Source of the DNA: Qipengyuania seohaensis
GTDB lineage: Bacteria; Pseudomonadota; Alphaproteobacteria; Sphingomonadales; Sphingomonadaceae
Assembly (NCBI RefSeq): GCF_002795865.1
Contig: NZ_CP024920.1
Span: 893,501 to 957,500 of the forward strand
Length of the DNA: 64,000 nt
Reading direction: 5' to 3'
Shown: one piece after another, positions 8,902 to 17,634 of the stretch
Numbering within the stretch: the stretch's first letter is position 1
Layout of the letters: every line of letters begins with the position of its first letter
Notes under the pieces: generated by a model
The model's input: only the letters and a program-made list of their open reading frames with translations
The model's database searches: none
Told to the model about the DNA's origin: nothing
Translations under genes and position numbers: made by a program

Positions 8902-9823
8902 GCGCATCGACCAGCCCACGGGCACCGAAACCGTCGGCCACGAATGGGACGGCATCGAAGAGCTGAATACTCCGCTGCCGCGCTGGTGGCTGTGGACCTT
9001 CTACCTCACCATCATCTTCGCCATCGGCTATGTCATCGCATACCCGGCATGGCCGATGATCGACCGGGCGACCGCCGGCATGCTGGGCTGGTCAAGCCGC
9101 AGTGCACTGGCCGAGGAGATGACCGCCGCCGACCGTGCCCAGCAAAGCTTCCGCGAACAACTTGCCGCCATCGACGTGGTGAAGCTGCGCGACAACCCTG
9201 AGTTGATGCAGCGCGCAGTCGCAGGGGGCGCGGCAGCCTTCAAGGTGAACTGTTCGCAATGCCACGGATCGGGCGCCGCGGGCAGCCAGACGTTGGGCTA
9301 TCCCAACCTTAACGATGACGACTGGCTTTGGGGCGGCGATCTGGCCGCGATCCACTATTCGATCGACCGCGGCATTCGCCAGCCGGACGACAACGAAGAA
9401 CGCCAAAGCGTGATGCCCTCGTTCGACGGTGCTTTCGACAGCGCGCAGCTCGATGCAGTGACGCAGCACGTCCTGTCGCTGAGCGGCAATGCGGATGCCA
9501 ATGCATTAGGCGCGCAGATTTACGCCGACAATTGCGCGGCGTGCCACGGTCCGGCGGGACAGGGCGACCGTGCGCAAGGCGCGCCGCGCCTCAACGACCA
9601 GATCTGGCTTCGCGGCGGGACTGCGGCCGCCATCAAGCGCCAGATCCTCAACCCCAGGATGGGCGCGATGCCCGCATGGGGTGAGAGGCTGGATCCGGTG
9701 ACGGTCAAGATGCTGACAGCCTATGTCTATTCGCTCGGGGGAGGCGAAGAGGCGCAACCGGAGACTTCCGGCGAGCCTGCCACCCAACCCCAAGCGGAAG
9801 CCGGAAACGATGGGCAACCCTGA
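8891..9823 (+). CDS. ccoP: Cytochrome cbb3 oxidase subunit III (CcoP), diheme
   Basis: 310 residues: a short cytoplasmic segment with the CcoP motif HEWDGIEELNTPLPRWW, a membrane helix (about 33-52), then two cytochrome c domains with CSQCH at 121-125 and CAACH at 215-219. ATG 8891 is used because AAGGAAA lies five bases upstream; the in-frame upstream codon at 8876 lies in the ccoQ tail. It accepts electrons from soluble cytochrome c. The last residues are low-complexity Glu/Gln/Pro and overlap ccoG. Confidence 0.97.
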   Translation: MANKRIDQPTGTETVGHEWDGIEELNTPLPRWWLWTFYLTIIFAIGYVIAYPAWPMIDRATAGMLGWSSRSALAEEMTAADRAQQSFREQLAAIDVVKLRDNPELMQRAVAGGAAAFKVNCSQCHGSGAAGSQTLGYPNLNDDDWLWGGDLAAIHYSIDRGIRQPDDNEERQSVMPSFDGAFDSAQLDAVTQHVLSLSGNADANALGAQIYADNCAACHGPAGQGDRAQGAPRLNDQIWLRGGTAAAIKRQILNPRMGAMPAWGERLDPVTVKMLTAYVYSLGGGEEAQPETSGEPATQPQAEAGNDGQP

Positions 9824-11390
9824 CCAACCGGACGATGCGAAACGCGACTGGGCGGTGACCGTCGAGGACGGCATCGCCAAGTCGAACGAGCCCGTGTCCA
9901 GCGCGGTCGCCAATCCGGCAGCGACAACGCGGCGCCACGAACCGCATGAACCGCCGCGCGAGACGCTTCCGGAAAAGCTCTACGAAGCGCGCAAGTCGAT
10001 CCATAACAAGCGGATCGACGGGCCCTTCAGGCGCTTCAAATGGTTCGTGATGCTGGTGACGCTGGGGATCTATTACGTCACCCCGTGGCTGCGCTGGGAT
10101 CGTGGGCCTTACGCACCCGACCAGGCGGTGCTTGTCGATCTCGCCAATCGCCGCTTCTACATGTTCGGCATCGAGATCTGGCCGCACGAATTCTATTTCG
10201 TCGCGGGCCTGCTGATCATGGCGGGCATTGGCCTGTTCGTGATCACGAGCGCCGTTGGCCGTGCCTGGTGCGGCTATGCCTGCCCGCAGACGGTCTGGAC
10301 CGACTTGTTCCAGCACATCGACCGCTTCGTCGACGGAGATCGTAATGCGCGCATCCGGCTGGAGAATGCGCCCTGGACTTGGGGCAAGGTCTTCCGGCGC
10401 GGCTTCAAATGGTCGATCTATCTCGCGATCGGTTTCGTAACCGGCGGTGCATGGATCCTCTATTTCGCCGATGCACCCACGCTGTTCCGCGATTTCTTCG
10501 CCCTCGAAGCGGCGCCGGTCGCCTATATCACCGTGGCGGTCCTTACGCTGACCACCGTCACCCTGGGCGGGTTCATGCGCGAGCAGGTCTGCATCTACAT
10601 GTGCCCTTGGCCGCGCATCCAGACCGCGATGATGGACGAAAAATCGCTGCTGGTGACCTACAAGGACTGGCGCGGCGAGCCTCGCGGCAGCGTAAAGAAG
10701 GCCGCAAAGAATCCCGGCCAGTTCGGCGATTGCATCGACTGCACGCAATGCGTCCAGGTCTGCCCGACGGGCATCGACATCCGCGAAGGCCCGCAAATCG
10801 GCTGCATTACCTGCGCCCTGTGCATCGATGCCTGCGACAAGGTCATGAAGGATATCGGCAGGCCGCGCGGCCTGATCGACTATGCCACGCTCGAGGATTG
10901 CGAGCGAGAGGCCGCTGGCGAAGCGCCAAAACCGGCATGGCGCGCCCTTCTCCGCCCCAGGACGATGGTCTATTTCACGATCTGGGCCGGCATCGGCGCG
11001 GCCTTGCTGTTCGCACTAGGCGTGCGCACGCATACGGAAATGACCGTCGCGCCCGACCGCAATCCGCCCTTCATGCTGATGAGCGACGGCTCGATCCGCA
11101 ATTCCTTCACGCTGAAAATCCGCAATATGGAAAGCCGTCCGCGCGACATGGAAATCGCGCTCGAGGGGCTGGAAGGCGGCGTCATGTGGACCGATGCCAT
11201 CAGCCGCGGCGAGGCAGCCGCCACGCAGACCGTCACAGTTGCCGCCGACCAGGTCCGGACTATCAGGGCCTATGTCATGGCTCCTCGCGACGCGAAGACG
11301 CAGGACTTTGCGTTCACCGTCACCTCGGTCGACGAACAGCGCGAAAGCGACCGTGTCGAGACCCGTTTCGATGCACCGGAGACCCCATGA
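9810..11390 (+). CDS. ccoG: cbb3 oxidase accessory ferredoxin-like protein CcoG (FixG/RdxA)
   Basis: 526 residues. Several membrane helices are followed by two 4Fe-4S clusters of the ferredoxin type (C308, C311, C314, C318 and C332, C335, C338, C342) and a C-terminal immunoglobulin-like FixG domain. Family knowledge: it is a membrane Cu(II) reductase that supplies Cu(I) for CuB assembly. The start at 9810 overlaps the ccoP end by 14 bases; the longer frame upstream is the ccoP sequence read out of frame. The stop is in an ATGA overlap with ccoH. Confidence 0.95.
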   Translation: MGNPDQPDDAKRDWAVTVEDGIAKSNEPVSSAVANPAATTRRHEPHEPPRETLPEKLYEARKSIHNKRIDGPFRRFKWFVMLVTLGIYYVTPWLRWDRGPYAPDQAVLVDLANRRFYMFGIEIWPHEFYFVAGLLIMAGIGLFVITSAVGRAWCGYACPQTVWTDLFQHIDRFVDGDRNARIRLENAPWTWGKVFRRGFKWSIYLAIGFVTGGAWILYFADAPTLFRDFFALEAAPVAYITVAVLTLTTVTLGGFMREQVCIYMCPWPRIQTAMMDEKSLLVTYKDWRGEPRGSVKKAAKNPGQFGDCIDCTQCVQVCPTGIDIREGPQIGCITCALCIDACDKVMKDIGRPRGLIDYATLEDCEREAAGEAPKPAWRALLRPRTMVYFTIWAGIGAALLFALGVRTHTEMTVAPDRNPPFMLMSDGSIRNSFTLKIRNMESRPRDMEIALEGLEGGVMWTDAISRGEAAATQTVTVAADQVRTIRAYVMAPRDAKTQDFAFTVTSVDEQRESDRVETRFDAPETP

Positions 11391-11833
11391 TGCAGAAGGA
11401 ATTCACAGGCAGGAAAATGGCCGCGATCCTCGTTGCGGGCTTTGGCGTGGTGGTGGCGGTCAACTTCACCATGGCTGCCATCGCCTCGGGCAGCTTCAGC
11501 GGCGTCGTGGTCGAGAACTCCTATGTCGCCAGCCAGAAGTTCAATGGTTGGCTCGACCAGGCAGAGCGGCAGGAATCGCTGGGATGGAATGCCGCGGCCA
11601 GCCGTTCGGGCGACCGCCTGGCACTCGACCTCGAAAACGTGCCCGCAACCGCAACGATATCTGCACAGGTGCGCCGCCCTCTTGGGCAAGCCGACACCCG
11701 CGAGCTAACCTTCGTTCAAACCGGCGACGCCCGGCTTCTGTCGAGCGAAGCCCTGCCCGCTGGACGTTGGATCGTGCGCGTTTCGATAAAAAGGGGCGGT
11801 GACCGCTGGATTTCGGAGGACCGGATCGGGTGA
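11387..11833 (+). CDS. ccoH: FixH/CcoH family protein
   Basis: 148 residues with one N-terminal membrane helix (about 11-32, AAILVAGFGVVVAVNFTMAA) and a periplasmic beta-rich domain containing the FixH-typical NSYVASQKFNGWLDQA. FixH/CcoH is needed for assembly and stability of the cbb3 complex. It starts at the ATGA overlap with ccoG and ends in a GTGA overlap with ccoI, so the three are translationally coupled. Confidence 0.92.
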   Translation: MMQKEFTGRKMAAILVAGFGVVVAVNFTMAAIASGSFSGVVVENSYVASQKFNGWLDQAERQESLGWNAAASRSGDRLALDLENVPATATISAQVRRPLGQADTRELTFVQTGDARLLSSEALPAGRWIVRVSIKRGGDRWISEDRIG

Positions 11834-13953
11834 CCGCGCCTTTCCGCCAGCAGGATCTCGAGGAGACAGTCCGCGTCGATACGCGCTTGACCGTCCCGGG
11901 TATGCGCTGTGCGGGATGTATCGCCAAGATCGAGCGCGGCCTTGCCGAGATCGAGGGTATCGACGCCGCTCGCGTGAACTTTTCTGCCAAGCGCGTCGCG
12001 GTGCGGCACAGCCCGGGTCTGGATCAGGGCGATCTCGTCGAGGCGCTGCGTCACCTTGGCTTCGAGGCACAGGCGCTGGCAGACAACCCGCTCGGCACCG
12101 ACGACAAGGAGAGCAAGGCACTGCTTCGCGCACTCGCGGTGGCAGGCTTCGGCATGATGAACATCATGCTGCTTTCCGTCAGCGTTTGGTCCGGCGCTGG
12201 CGGCGTCACACGCGACCTCTTCCACTGGCTGTCGGCAATTATCGCGCTGCCCGTCGTAGCCTACTCGGGCCGTCCCTTCTTTGCTTCGGCATGGATGGCA
12301 CTGCGATATGGACGGACGAACATGGACGTGCCGATCTCCATCGGCGTCCTGCTCGCTACGGGTTTAAGCGTCTACGAGACCATCGAAGGCGAAGGTCACG
12401 CCTATTTCGACAGCGCGGTCATGCTGCTGTTCTTCCTGCTCGCGGGACGCGCGCTCGATGCGACCATGCGGACAAAAACACGCGCCGGTATCGGCGCGCT
12501 ACTGTCCAAGATGGGCAAAAGCGCGCGGGTACTTGGCCACGATGGCACCACAGCCCAGGTCGACGCAGCCGATCTTCAGCCCGGCATGGTCATGATCGTC
12601 GCTTCCGGCAACGCGCTCGCCGCCGACGGCGTAGTCGAAAAGGGGCGCGGATCGCTCGACAATTCCATGCTCACCGGAGAGAGCGATCCTGAACGCGTAG
12701 CAGAAGGATCTGTTGTCCACGCCGGGGCCATCGCTCTGTCCGGGCCGCTGGAGGTGCGCGTCACGGCGGCTTCGTCCGACACCGTGCTGGCCGAGATCGC
12801 TCGTCTCATGGACGAAGCAGGTCAGAGCCGGAGCCGCTATACCCGCATCGCAGACCGCGCATCGAGCCTGTATGCGCCTGCCGTTCACTCCCTGGCTTTG
12901 CTGGCGTTCATCGGCTGGATGGTGGCCGGCGCAGGCTGGTACCAGTCTCTCGTCATCGCAATCGCCGTACTCATCATCACTTGCCCCTGCGCCATGGGAC
13001 TGGCCGTACCAGCCGCCCAGGTCGTTACGTCCGGCGCGCTCATCAAGCGTGGCCTCTTGGTCAAGGACGGCAGCGCTCTCGAACGGCTCGCCGAGATCGA
13101 TATCGCGATCTTCGACAAAACCGGAACGCTGACGCTCGGCGAACCCCAGGCAGACGTTTCCTCCCTACCTGAGGTCGAACGTCAGGTCGCACTCGCTCTT
13201 GCACGGACAAGTCGCCACCCCCTCAGCCGTAGCCTCTCGGATGCTCTTCAACACGAAGGCACGCGCCCCGCGGAGGTTGACGACATCGTCGAGGTTGAAG
13301 GTCAGGGTCTCGCTGGCACTTGGCAGGGCGTTCCGGTTTCGCTTGGCCGCCCCGTTGAGGAGACGACAGGCATGTCCTCACTCCTTCGCATCGGGTGTGA
13401 AGAGACCATGATCGCATTCGCGGATGGCCTGCGCGCCGATGCCGGTGAAACGCTCGCCAAACTGGCGGAGCAAGGCATTTCGAGCCGGATTCTATCCGGA
13501 GATCGAAAGGGACCGGTCGAAGCGGTGGCCCAAGCCCTGGACGTTGAGGCAACCGCCGAAGCGAAGCCGCAAGACAAGCTCGCAATGCTCGAAAGTCTTC
13601 GGTCGCAAGGGCTTAAAGTCCTGATGATCGGAGACGGTATCAACGACGGCCCGGCGCTGGCCGCGGCCCATGCTTCGATCGCACCGGGTAGCGCCAGCGA
13701 TGTGAGCCAGCAGGCAGCCGATGCGGTGTTCACCGGGAAGGCGCTGATGCCGGTCGCGCTCGCGGTTGCGCACGCGCGCCGCTGCATGGCGATCGTTCGC
13801 CAGAATTTCGGCCTGGCAGTGGTCTACAACATCTGCGCGGTGCCGCTTGCCCTTGCAGGGGTGGTAACCCCGCTGATCGCCGCGATCGCGATGTCGGGCA
13901 GTTCGCTCATCGTGGTGGGCAATTCGCTGCGGCTGGCAAGGATAAGAGAATGA
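11830..13953 (+). CDS. ccoI: Copper-exporting P1B-type ATPase CcoI (FixI)
   Basis: 707 residues starting at GTG in a GTGA overlap with ccoH. In order: an HMA metal-binding domain with MRCAGC (C27, C30), membrane helices, the actuator domain, the CPC ion-path motif (385-387), the phosphorylation motif DKTGT (D429), the HP motif (SRHPLSRS) and GDGINDG (601-607). This is the CopA2/FixI subclass that moves Cu(I) to the periplasm for insertion into CcoN rather than for detoxification; the operon position supports that. It ends in an ATGA overlap with ccoS. Confidence 0.96.
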   Translation: MTAPFRQQDLEETVRVDTRLTVPGMRCAGCIAKIERGLAEIEGIDAARVNFSAKRVAVRHSPGLDQGDLVEALRHLGFEAQALADNPLGTDDKESKALLRALAVAGFGMMNIMLLSVSVWSGAGGVTRDLFHWLSAIIALPVVAYSGRPFFASAWMALRYGRTNMDVPISIGVLLATGLSVYETIEGEGHAYFDSAVMLLFFLLAGRALDATMRTKTRAGIGALLSKMGKSARVLGHDGTTAQVDAADLQPGMVMIVASGNALAADGVVEKGRGSLDNSMLTGESDPERVAEGSVVHAGAIALSGPLEVRVTAASSDTVLAEIARLMDEAGQSRSRYTRIADRASSLYAPAVHSLALLAFIGWMVAGAGWYQSLVIAIAVLIITCPCAMGLAVPAAQVVTSGALIKRGLLVKDGSALERLAEIDIAIFDKTGTLTLGEPQADVSSLPEVERQVALALARTSRHPLSRSLSDALQHEGTRPAEVDDIVEVEGQGLAGTWQGVPVSLGRPVEETTGMSSLLRIGCEETMIAFADGLRADAGETLAKLAEQGISSRILSGDRKGPVEAVAQALDVEATAEAKPQDKLAMLESLRSQGLKVLMIGDGINDGPALAAAHASIAPGSASDVSQQAADAVFTGKALMPVALAVAHARRCMAIVRQNFGLAVVYNICAVPLALAGVVTPLIAAIAMSGSSLIVVGNSLRLARIRE

Positions 13954-14102
13954 GCGGCCTTCTCTTCCTGATCCCCATTGCCCTTGGCCTTGGCCTGTTG
14001 GGACTGGCAATGTTCTTCTGGGCAATGCGCGATGGGCAATTCGACGATCTCGACGGGGCCGCGCAGCGCATCCTCATCGATGACGAAGACGACGATCAAT
14101 GA
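13950..14102 (+). CDS. ccoS: cbb3 oxidase maturation protein CcoS
   Basis: A 50-residue protein starting at the ATGA overlap with ccoI. One membrane helix (LLFLIPIALGLGLLGLAMFFWA) is followed by the CcoS hallmark RDGQFDDLDGAAQRIL and an acidic tail. CcoS is required for cofactor insertion into CcoN. Its stop overlaps the next small gene by four bases. Confidence 0.93.
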   Translation: MSGLLFLIPIALGLGLLGLAMFFWAMRDGQFDDLDGAAQRILIDDEDDDQ

Positions 14103-14302
14103 ACGGCGTCGCGCTTGGCTTGCTGGCGCTGGTGCCTGCGATTGTCGGGCCCCTTCCCGAGGAGCAGCAGGTCATCTCTGCGCGCATTTGCGGCAATGGC
14201 GAGGCTGTCCTGATCGATATACCCATACCGCTGCGTAAATCCCCTTTGAGCCAGCCGTGCCATGCAAAAGGGTGCCGCGGCTCGTCCCGGAAACATATTT
14301 GA
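14099..14302 (+). CDS. Small exported Cys-containing peptide after ccoS
   Basis: A 67-residue frame coupled to ccoS by ATGA. The first 20 residues are hydrophobic (MNGVALGLLALVPAIVG) and look like a signal peptide or anchor. The rest has three cysteines, including a C-terminal CHAKGC followed by basic residues (RGSSRK). I do not recognise a named family. The coupling and the His/Cys motif suggest a role in oxidase or metal-cofactor maturation, which is inference. The frame ends next to the FNR-like site before hemN, so the 3' end has little regulatory space. Confidence 0.55.
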   Translation: MNGVALGLLALVPAIVGPLPEEQQVISARICGNGEAVLIDIPIPLRKSPLSQPCHAKGCRGSSRKHI

Positions 14303-14312
14303 TCTGACGCAA
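14299..14312. promoter_or_regulatory. Imperfect FNR box upstream of hemN
   Basis: TTGATCTGACGCAA keeps the left half-site perfectly and three of five bases of the right half (CGCAA against ATCAA). It lies 35 bases before the hemN start, which is very close for a promoter-activating site but plausible for an FNR target. Confidence 0.5.
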
Positions 14313-14346
14313 AGACGGGCGGCCCGCTCTTCGGCAAGCGAGCCTC

Positions 14347-15660
14347 ATGTGGACCTACTACCCCGACCTGCTCGCTACGCCCGTCCCGCGCTATACGAGC
14401 TATCCGACCGCCGCCGATTTCGGCGAGATTCCCGCCCAAGCTTATCGCGAAGCGCTGGAAAGCGCACACGGTGATGTATCGCTCTACCTTCACATTCCGT
14501 TCTGCGAGCAGATTTGCTTCTACTGCGGGTGCAATACCGGCCGCGCCAATCGGCAGCACAGGCTCGCCAGCTATCTCGAAGCCCTTCACACCGAAATTGC
14601 CACAGTGGGGGCTTTGCTGCCGAGCGATGCGCGTGTTCGCCGCATTTCCTTCGGCGGCGGAAGTCCCAACGCCATCGCACCTGCAGACATGCTCGCCCTG
14701 ATCGATGCGCTCGCAACACACTTCGATCTCGACGCGCCGATCCTGTCGACCGAGCTCGATCCGCGTACGATGTCGCCCGATTGGGCCGACGCGATAGGAA
14801 AGGTGGGCTTCGACAGGGCCAGCTTGGGAGTTCAGACCTTCGCGACCCACTGCCAGGAGGCCATCGGCCGGGTTCAAGGCGAAGATATCATCGTGCGTTC
14901 AGTAGACTGGTTGAGGGATGCAGGGGTTACGTCGCTCAATTTCGACCTGATGTATGGCCTGCCGGGACAGGGCGGGCAAGACCTGCTCGATAGCCTGCAA
15001 CGCACGCGCGCGCTTGGTGCAGACCGGATCGCCTTGTTCGGCTATGCCCATGTGCCACATATAGTCCCGCGCCAGCGCGCAATCGACGCGTCCAAACTTC
15101 CCGGGCAGGAGGCGCGCTTTGCCATGGCCGGTCTCGGATATGGCTATCTGTGCACGCATGGCTACACGCCGGTGGGCTTCGACCATTTCGCCAGGCCCGG
15201 CGGCGATCCACTGGCAGCTGCCGCCCTTGCCGGAACGCTGGGCCGAAACTTCCAGGGCTTCACCGATGACACGGCGCGCAATCTTATCGGCCTCGGCGCG
15301 TCCGCGATCTCGTCCTTTCCCGGCCTGCTCGCCCAGAATGAAAAGAATTCGGGCCGGTATCGCATGCGCGCATCACAAGGCCTTCTATCTGCAGACCGCG
15401 GCATCCTTCGCACCGCGCAAGACCGATATCGAGCGAGCGTGATCGAGGGCTTACTGTGCCGAGGACGCGCCAGGTTGGGCGCGAAGCTTATGGCGCAAGT
15501 CCGCGGCGCCTTGACGCTTTTCATCGATCGCGGGCTCGTTTCGCTCGATGACGACTGGCTGACCATCCTGCCCGAGGGTCTTCCCTATGCCCGCACGGTC
15601 GCGGCCCATTTCGATTCTTACCGCTCGATAAGCGCGCGCCAGTTCAGCTCAGCTGTTTGA
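14347..15660 (+). CDS. hemN: Oxygen-independent coproporphyrinogen III oxidase HemN
   Basis: 437 residues, standard HemN length. The radical-SAM motif is C53-x3-C57-x2-C60 with an adjacent Cys62 (CEQICFYCGC). Other HemN blocks are YTSYPTA, LYLHIPFC, SFGGGSPN, ELDPRTM, SLGVQTF, NFDLMYGLPGQ and GFDHFARPGDP-like residues. It decarboxylates coproporphyrinogen III to protoporphyrinogen IX without oxygen, supplying heme for the microaerobic cbb3 oxidase encoded upstream. A second, broken copy of the 3' half of this gene lies at 39489-40067. Confidence 0.96.
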   Translation: MWTYYPDLLATPVPRYTSYPTAADFGEIPAQAYREALESAHGDVSLYLHIPFCEQICFYCGCNTGRANRQHRLASYLEALHTEIATVGALLPSDARVRRISFGGGSPNAIAPADMLALIDALATHFDLDAPILSTELDPRTMSPDWADAIGKVGFDRASLGVQTFATHCQEAIGRVQGEDIIVRSVDWLRDAGVTSLNFDLMYGLPGQGGQDLLDSLQRTRALGADRIALFGYAHVPHIVPRQRAIDASKLPGQEARFAMAGLGYGYLCTHGYTPVGFDHFARPGGDPLAAAALAGTLGRNFQGFTDDTARNLIGLGASAISSFPGLLAQNEKNSGRYRMRASQGLLSADRGILRTAQDRYRASVIEGLLCRGRARLGAKLMAQVRGALTLFIDRGLVSLDDDWLTILPEGLPYARTVAAHFDSYRSISARQFSSAV

Positions 15661-15795
15661 GCAGAGCAGCCAGGCGACCCGTCACTCAGGGTTAATAGGC
15701 TTGCATGCAAACCTTGTATTTACCATCGTGTCGCAGCTTGTGCGGTAGTTGGCGCCTGACGGACGTTTTTGACCGCTCGAAATCATTAGGAAATT

Positions 15796-15813
15796 CGGAA
15801 CAGCGACGTTCCG
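15796..15813 (+). promoter_or_regulatory. Small palindrome in the leader of the pilus operon
   Basis: CGGAAC-AGCGAC-GTTCCG is a perfect six-base inverted repeat ending 12 bases before the first pilin-like gene. It may form a leader hairpin near the ribosome site or act as an operator; neither is shown. Confidence 0.35.
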
Positions 15814-15825
15814 GTAAGTGTTGAT

Positions 15826-16389
15826 ATGGGCATGAGCCGCTTTAATCTTGCACGAGGAAGAACCGCTATTTCAGCGGCCTGCGCGCTCATGTGCATGTTC
15901 GCGGCGTCCCCTGCAGCGAGCAACCGCCCCCAGGTTTCGGTGCAGAACCCGGCCGCCTTGAGGTTTGGCACCTTCGCCGTGCCGACCTCGGGCTTTCGGG
16001 AAGTGTCCCCCCGAGGTGGGATATCGAGTGGCGGTATCTTCGCGCTCGACGACACCGGCGTCGGCCCCGCGCAATTCGTCGTACAATACGATCGCGGCAA
16101 TAATGGGCGACGCGAACTGAATCTTGTTATCGAGATCGTCTTTTCTGCGCCTGGGACTTATGCGCAGGGCGGATTGACCGCTCGTCTTTCGCGATACCAG
16201 ATCGACCTCCCCGGCTATGGCGCGGTGCAACCCGGCCAGGTGATCAGGATCGAACTGCCTAATTGCAGGCAGCGTGTCTGTTCGCGCTCCTTCAATCTCG
16301 GCGGGCGAATCGATGTCGATCGCAATTTCGGCGGTGGGCTGGTGGAAATCCCGATCATCGTCGACGCTGCCGTGATCTCGGTCAAATGA
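15826..16389 (+). CDS. DUF4402-type secreted protein, pilus operon gene 1
   Basis: 187 residues with a signal peptide (ISAACALMCMFAASPAAS). Below it are features shared by the DUF4402 family: NPAALRFGTFAVP, a beta-rich middle and a closing strand IPIIVDAAVISV. It lacks the usual F-x-V-G-G-T-L block and carries two cysteines (CRQRVC) that could form a small loop. It is the first gene of the chaperone-usher operon and is coupled to the next gene by ATGA. It may be a minor or tip subunit; that is inference from position and divergence. Confidence 0.7.
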   Translation: MGMSRFNLARGRTAISAACALMCMFAASPAASNRPQVSVQNPAALRFGTFAVPTSGFREVSPRGGISSGGIFALDDTGVGPAQFVVQYDRGNNGRRELNLVIEIVFSAPGTYAQGGLTARLSRYQIDLPGYGAVQPGQVIRIELPNCRQRVCSRSFNLGGRIDVDRNFGGGLVEIPIIVDAAVISVK

Positions 16390-16946
16390 CGACGCGTCCC
16401 TCCCCTTCACTCGTCGCCTTTTGCCTGGCGATAGCCACAGGTCTCGCACCATCCGGCCACGCCGTGGCGCAGGACCGTGCGCAGGCGACCGGTACGGCCA
16501 CGGCAAGCGTGGTTGCACCTATCACCGTGCGGCAGGTGGAATCGCTACGTTTTGGAACGGTGGCGACAGGCGACACAGGGGGCACACTTACCCTGTCTCC
16601 GACGAATGGGGCGACGAGCGTAACGGGGTCGCTGCGCAGTCTCTGCCCCTCGGGGAGCAGCTGCACAGCGAATCCCGGTATATTTGCAGTCACGGGAGAG
16701 GCAGGGCGCAGCTACCGGATTGCCGCACCTGCCCAGGCTCTTGCGGGCCGCACGGAAGGCGGCGGCGCGCTGACGGTGTCCGCAATCACTATTGCTACGC
16801 AAAGCGTCCCCGGGCCGGGCCCACGCGGCATTCTGGATGACGCGGGCAGCGACAGGTTCAAGGTGGGTGGAACGCTGGAAGTTGCGCCCGGAACGGCGGC
16901 TGGAACCTATGTCGCGGAGATGGAGATGGTAGTCTCTTATGACTAA
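16386..16946 (+). CDS. DUF4402 pilin-like subunit 2
   Basis: 186 residues with a signal peptide ending AVAQ. DUF4402 features are clear: ASVVAPITVRQVESLRFGTV, a disulfide-sized pair (LCPSGSSC), DRFKVGGTLEVAPG and the final strand GTYVAEMEMVVSYD. Such proteins are subunits or accessory proteins of alternative chaperone-usher pili in alphaproteobacteria. The start is the ATGA overlap with the previous gene. Confidence 0.8.
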   Translation: MTTRPSPSLVAFCLAIATGLAPSGHAVAQDRAQATGTATASVVAPITVRQVESLRFGTVATGDTGGTLTLSPTNGATSVTGSLRSLCPSGSSCTANPGIFAVTGEAGRSYRIAAPAQALAGRTEGGGALTVSAITIATQSVPGPGPRGILDDAGSDRFKVGGTLEVAPGTAAGTYVAEMEMVVSYD

Positions 16947-16982
16947 CCAGAAGTGAAAGGCCTACGTAAGACCCCGTAGTTC

Positions 16983-17002
16983 CGCGGTAATTTCGCGGTA
17001 AT
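16983..17002 (+). promoter_or_regulatory. Two direct repeats CGCGGTAAT upstream of the major pilin
   Basis: CGCGGTAAT occurs at 16983-16991 and again at 16994-17002, start-to-start 11 bases, about one helical turn. It lies about 85 bases before the pilin start in the only sizeable gap of the operon (138 bases). This spacing is typical of a direct-repeat operator. Confidence 0.35.
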
Positions 17003-17084
17003 CTTTCCTTAAAGCCTAGGTTCTATCCCTTAGCTCGCACCGGCAATAGCTGGGCGCGCTATTGTACGAACCAGGGGACACCTA

Positions 17085-17576
17085 ATGAAGAAAATCATCC
17101 TCGCGGCTGCCGCAGTCGCATTCGCAACTCCTGCGATGGCTGCTCCGGGCGACACCGCTCAGGATACGGGTACCGCAGTTGCTGAAATCGTTGCTCCGAT
17201 CACCATCACCCACGATGGCGGCGCGCTTGATTTCGGTATCATTATTCCGGGCACGCTTGCTGGCACGGTTGTCGTGGATCAGGGCGGCAACGGCACTGCA
17301 GGCGGCGACGCGCTGTTCGTTTCGGGCAGCACCAACGCAGCCGACAGCTTCACTGTCACGGGCGACGCAAGCCGCGCCTACAGCATCGTGACGACTGGCG
17401 GTACGGTCACTTCGGGTGGTAACTCGATGACTTTCATCACTGACTCTCCGGCATCGGGCTCGCTCTCGGCAACCGGCACCGACAGCTTTTCCGTTGGCGG
17501 CACGTTGAACGTTGGCGCCAACCAGGCTGCTGGCTCCTACAGCGGCAGCTACACCGCAACGGTGAGCTACAACTGA
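17085..17576 (+). CDS. DUF4402 pilin, probable major subunit
   Basis: 163 residues with a textbook signal peptide (MKKIILAAAAVAFATPAMA) and a good ribosome site (AGGGGACACCT). DUF4402 blocks are complete: EIVAPITITHDGGALDFG, DSFTVTGDASRAYSI, DSFSVGGTLNVGANQ, and the C-terminal donor-like strand GSYTATVSYN. Codons are strongly biased, it has its own upstream gap with repeats, and it is followed by a stable hairpin, all consistent with the highest expression in the cluster. It is therefore the best candidate for the pilus shaft subunit. Confidence 0.83.
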   Translation: MKKIILAAAAVAFATPAMAAPGDTAQDTGTAVAEIVAPITITHDGGALDFGIIIPGTLAGTVVVDQGGNGTAGGDALFVSGSTNAADSFTVTGDASRAYSIVTTGGTVTSGGNSMTFITDSPASGSLSATGTDSFSVGGTLNVGANQAAGSYSGSYTATVSYN

Positions 17577-17583
17577 TCGGATC

Positions 17584-17616
17584 GGGCAGCTGCCGACATT
17601 CCGTCGGTAGCTGCCC
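17584..17616 (+). terminator. Stem-loop after the probable major pilin gene
   Basis: GGGCAGCTGCCGAC and GTCGGTAGCTGCCC pair over 14 positions (one G-T) around a five-base loop. No T-run follows, and the next gene starts 18 bases later, so it is more likely an mRNA stabiliser or partial attenuator than a full terminator. Confidence 0.6.
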
Positions 17617-17634
17617 ACCGAGCAATCCTGACCG

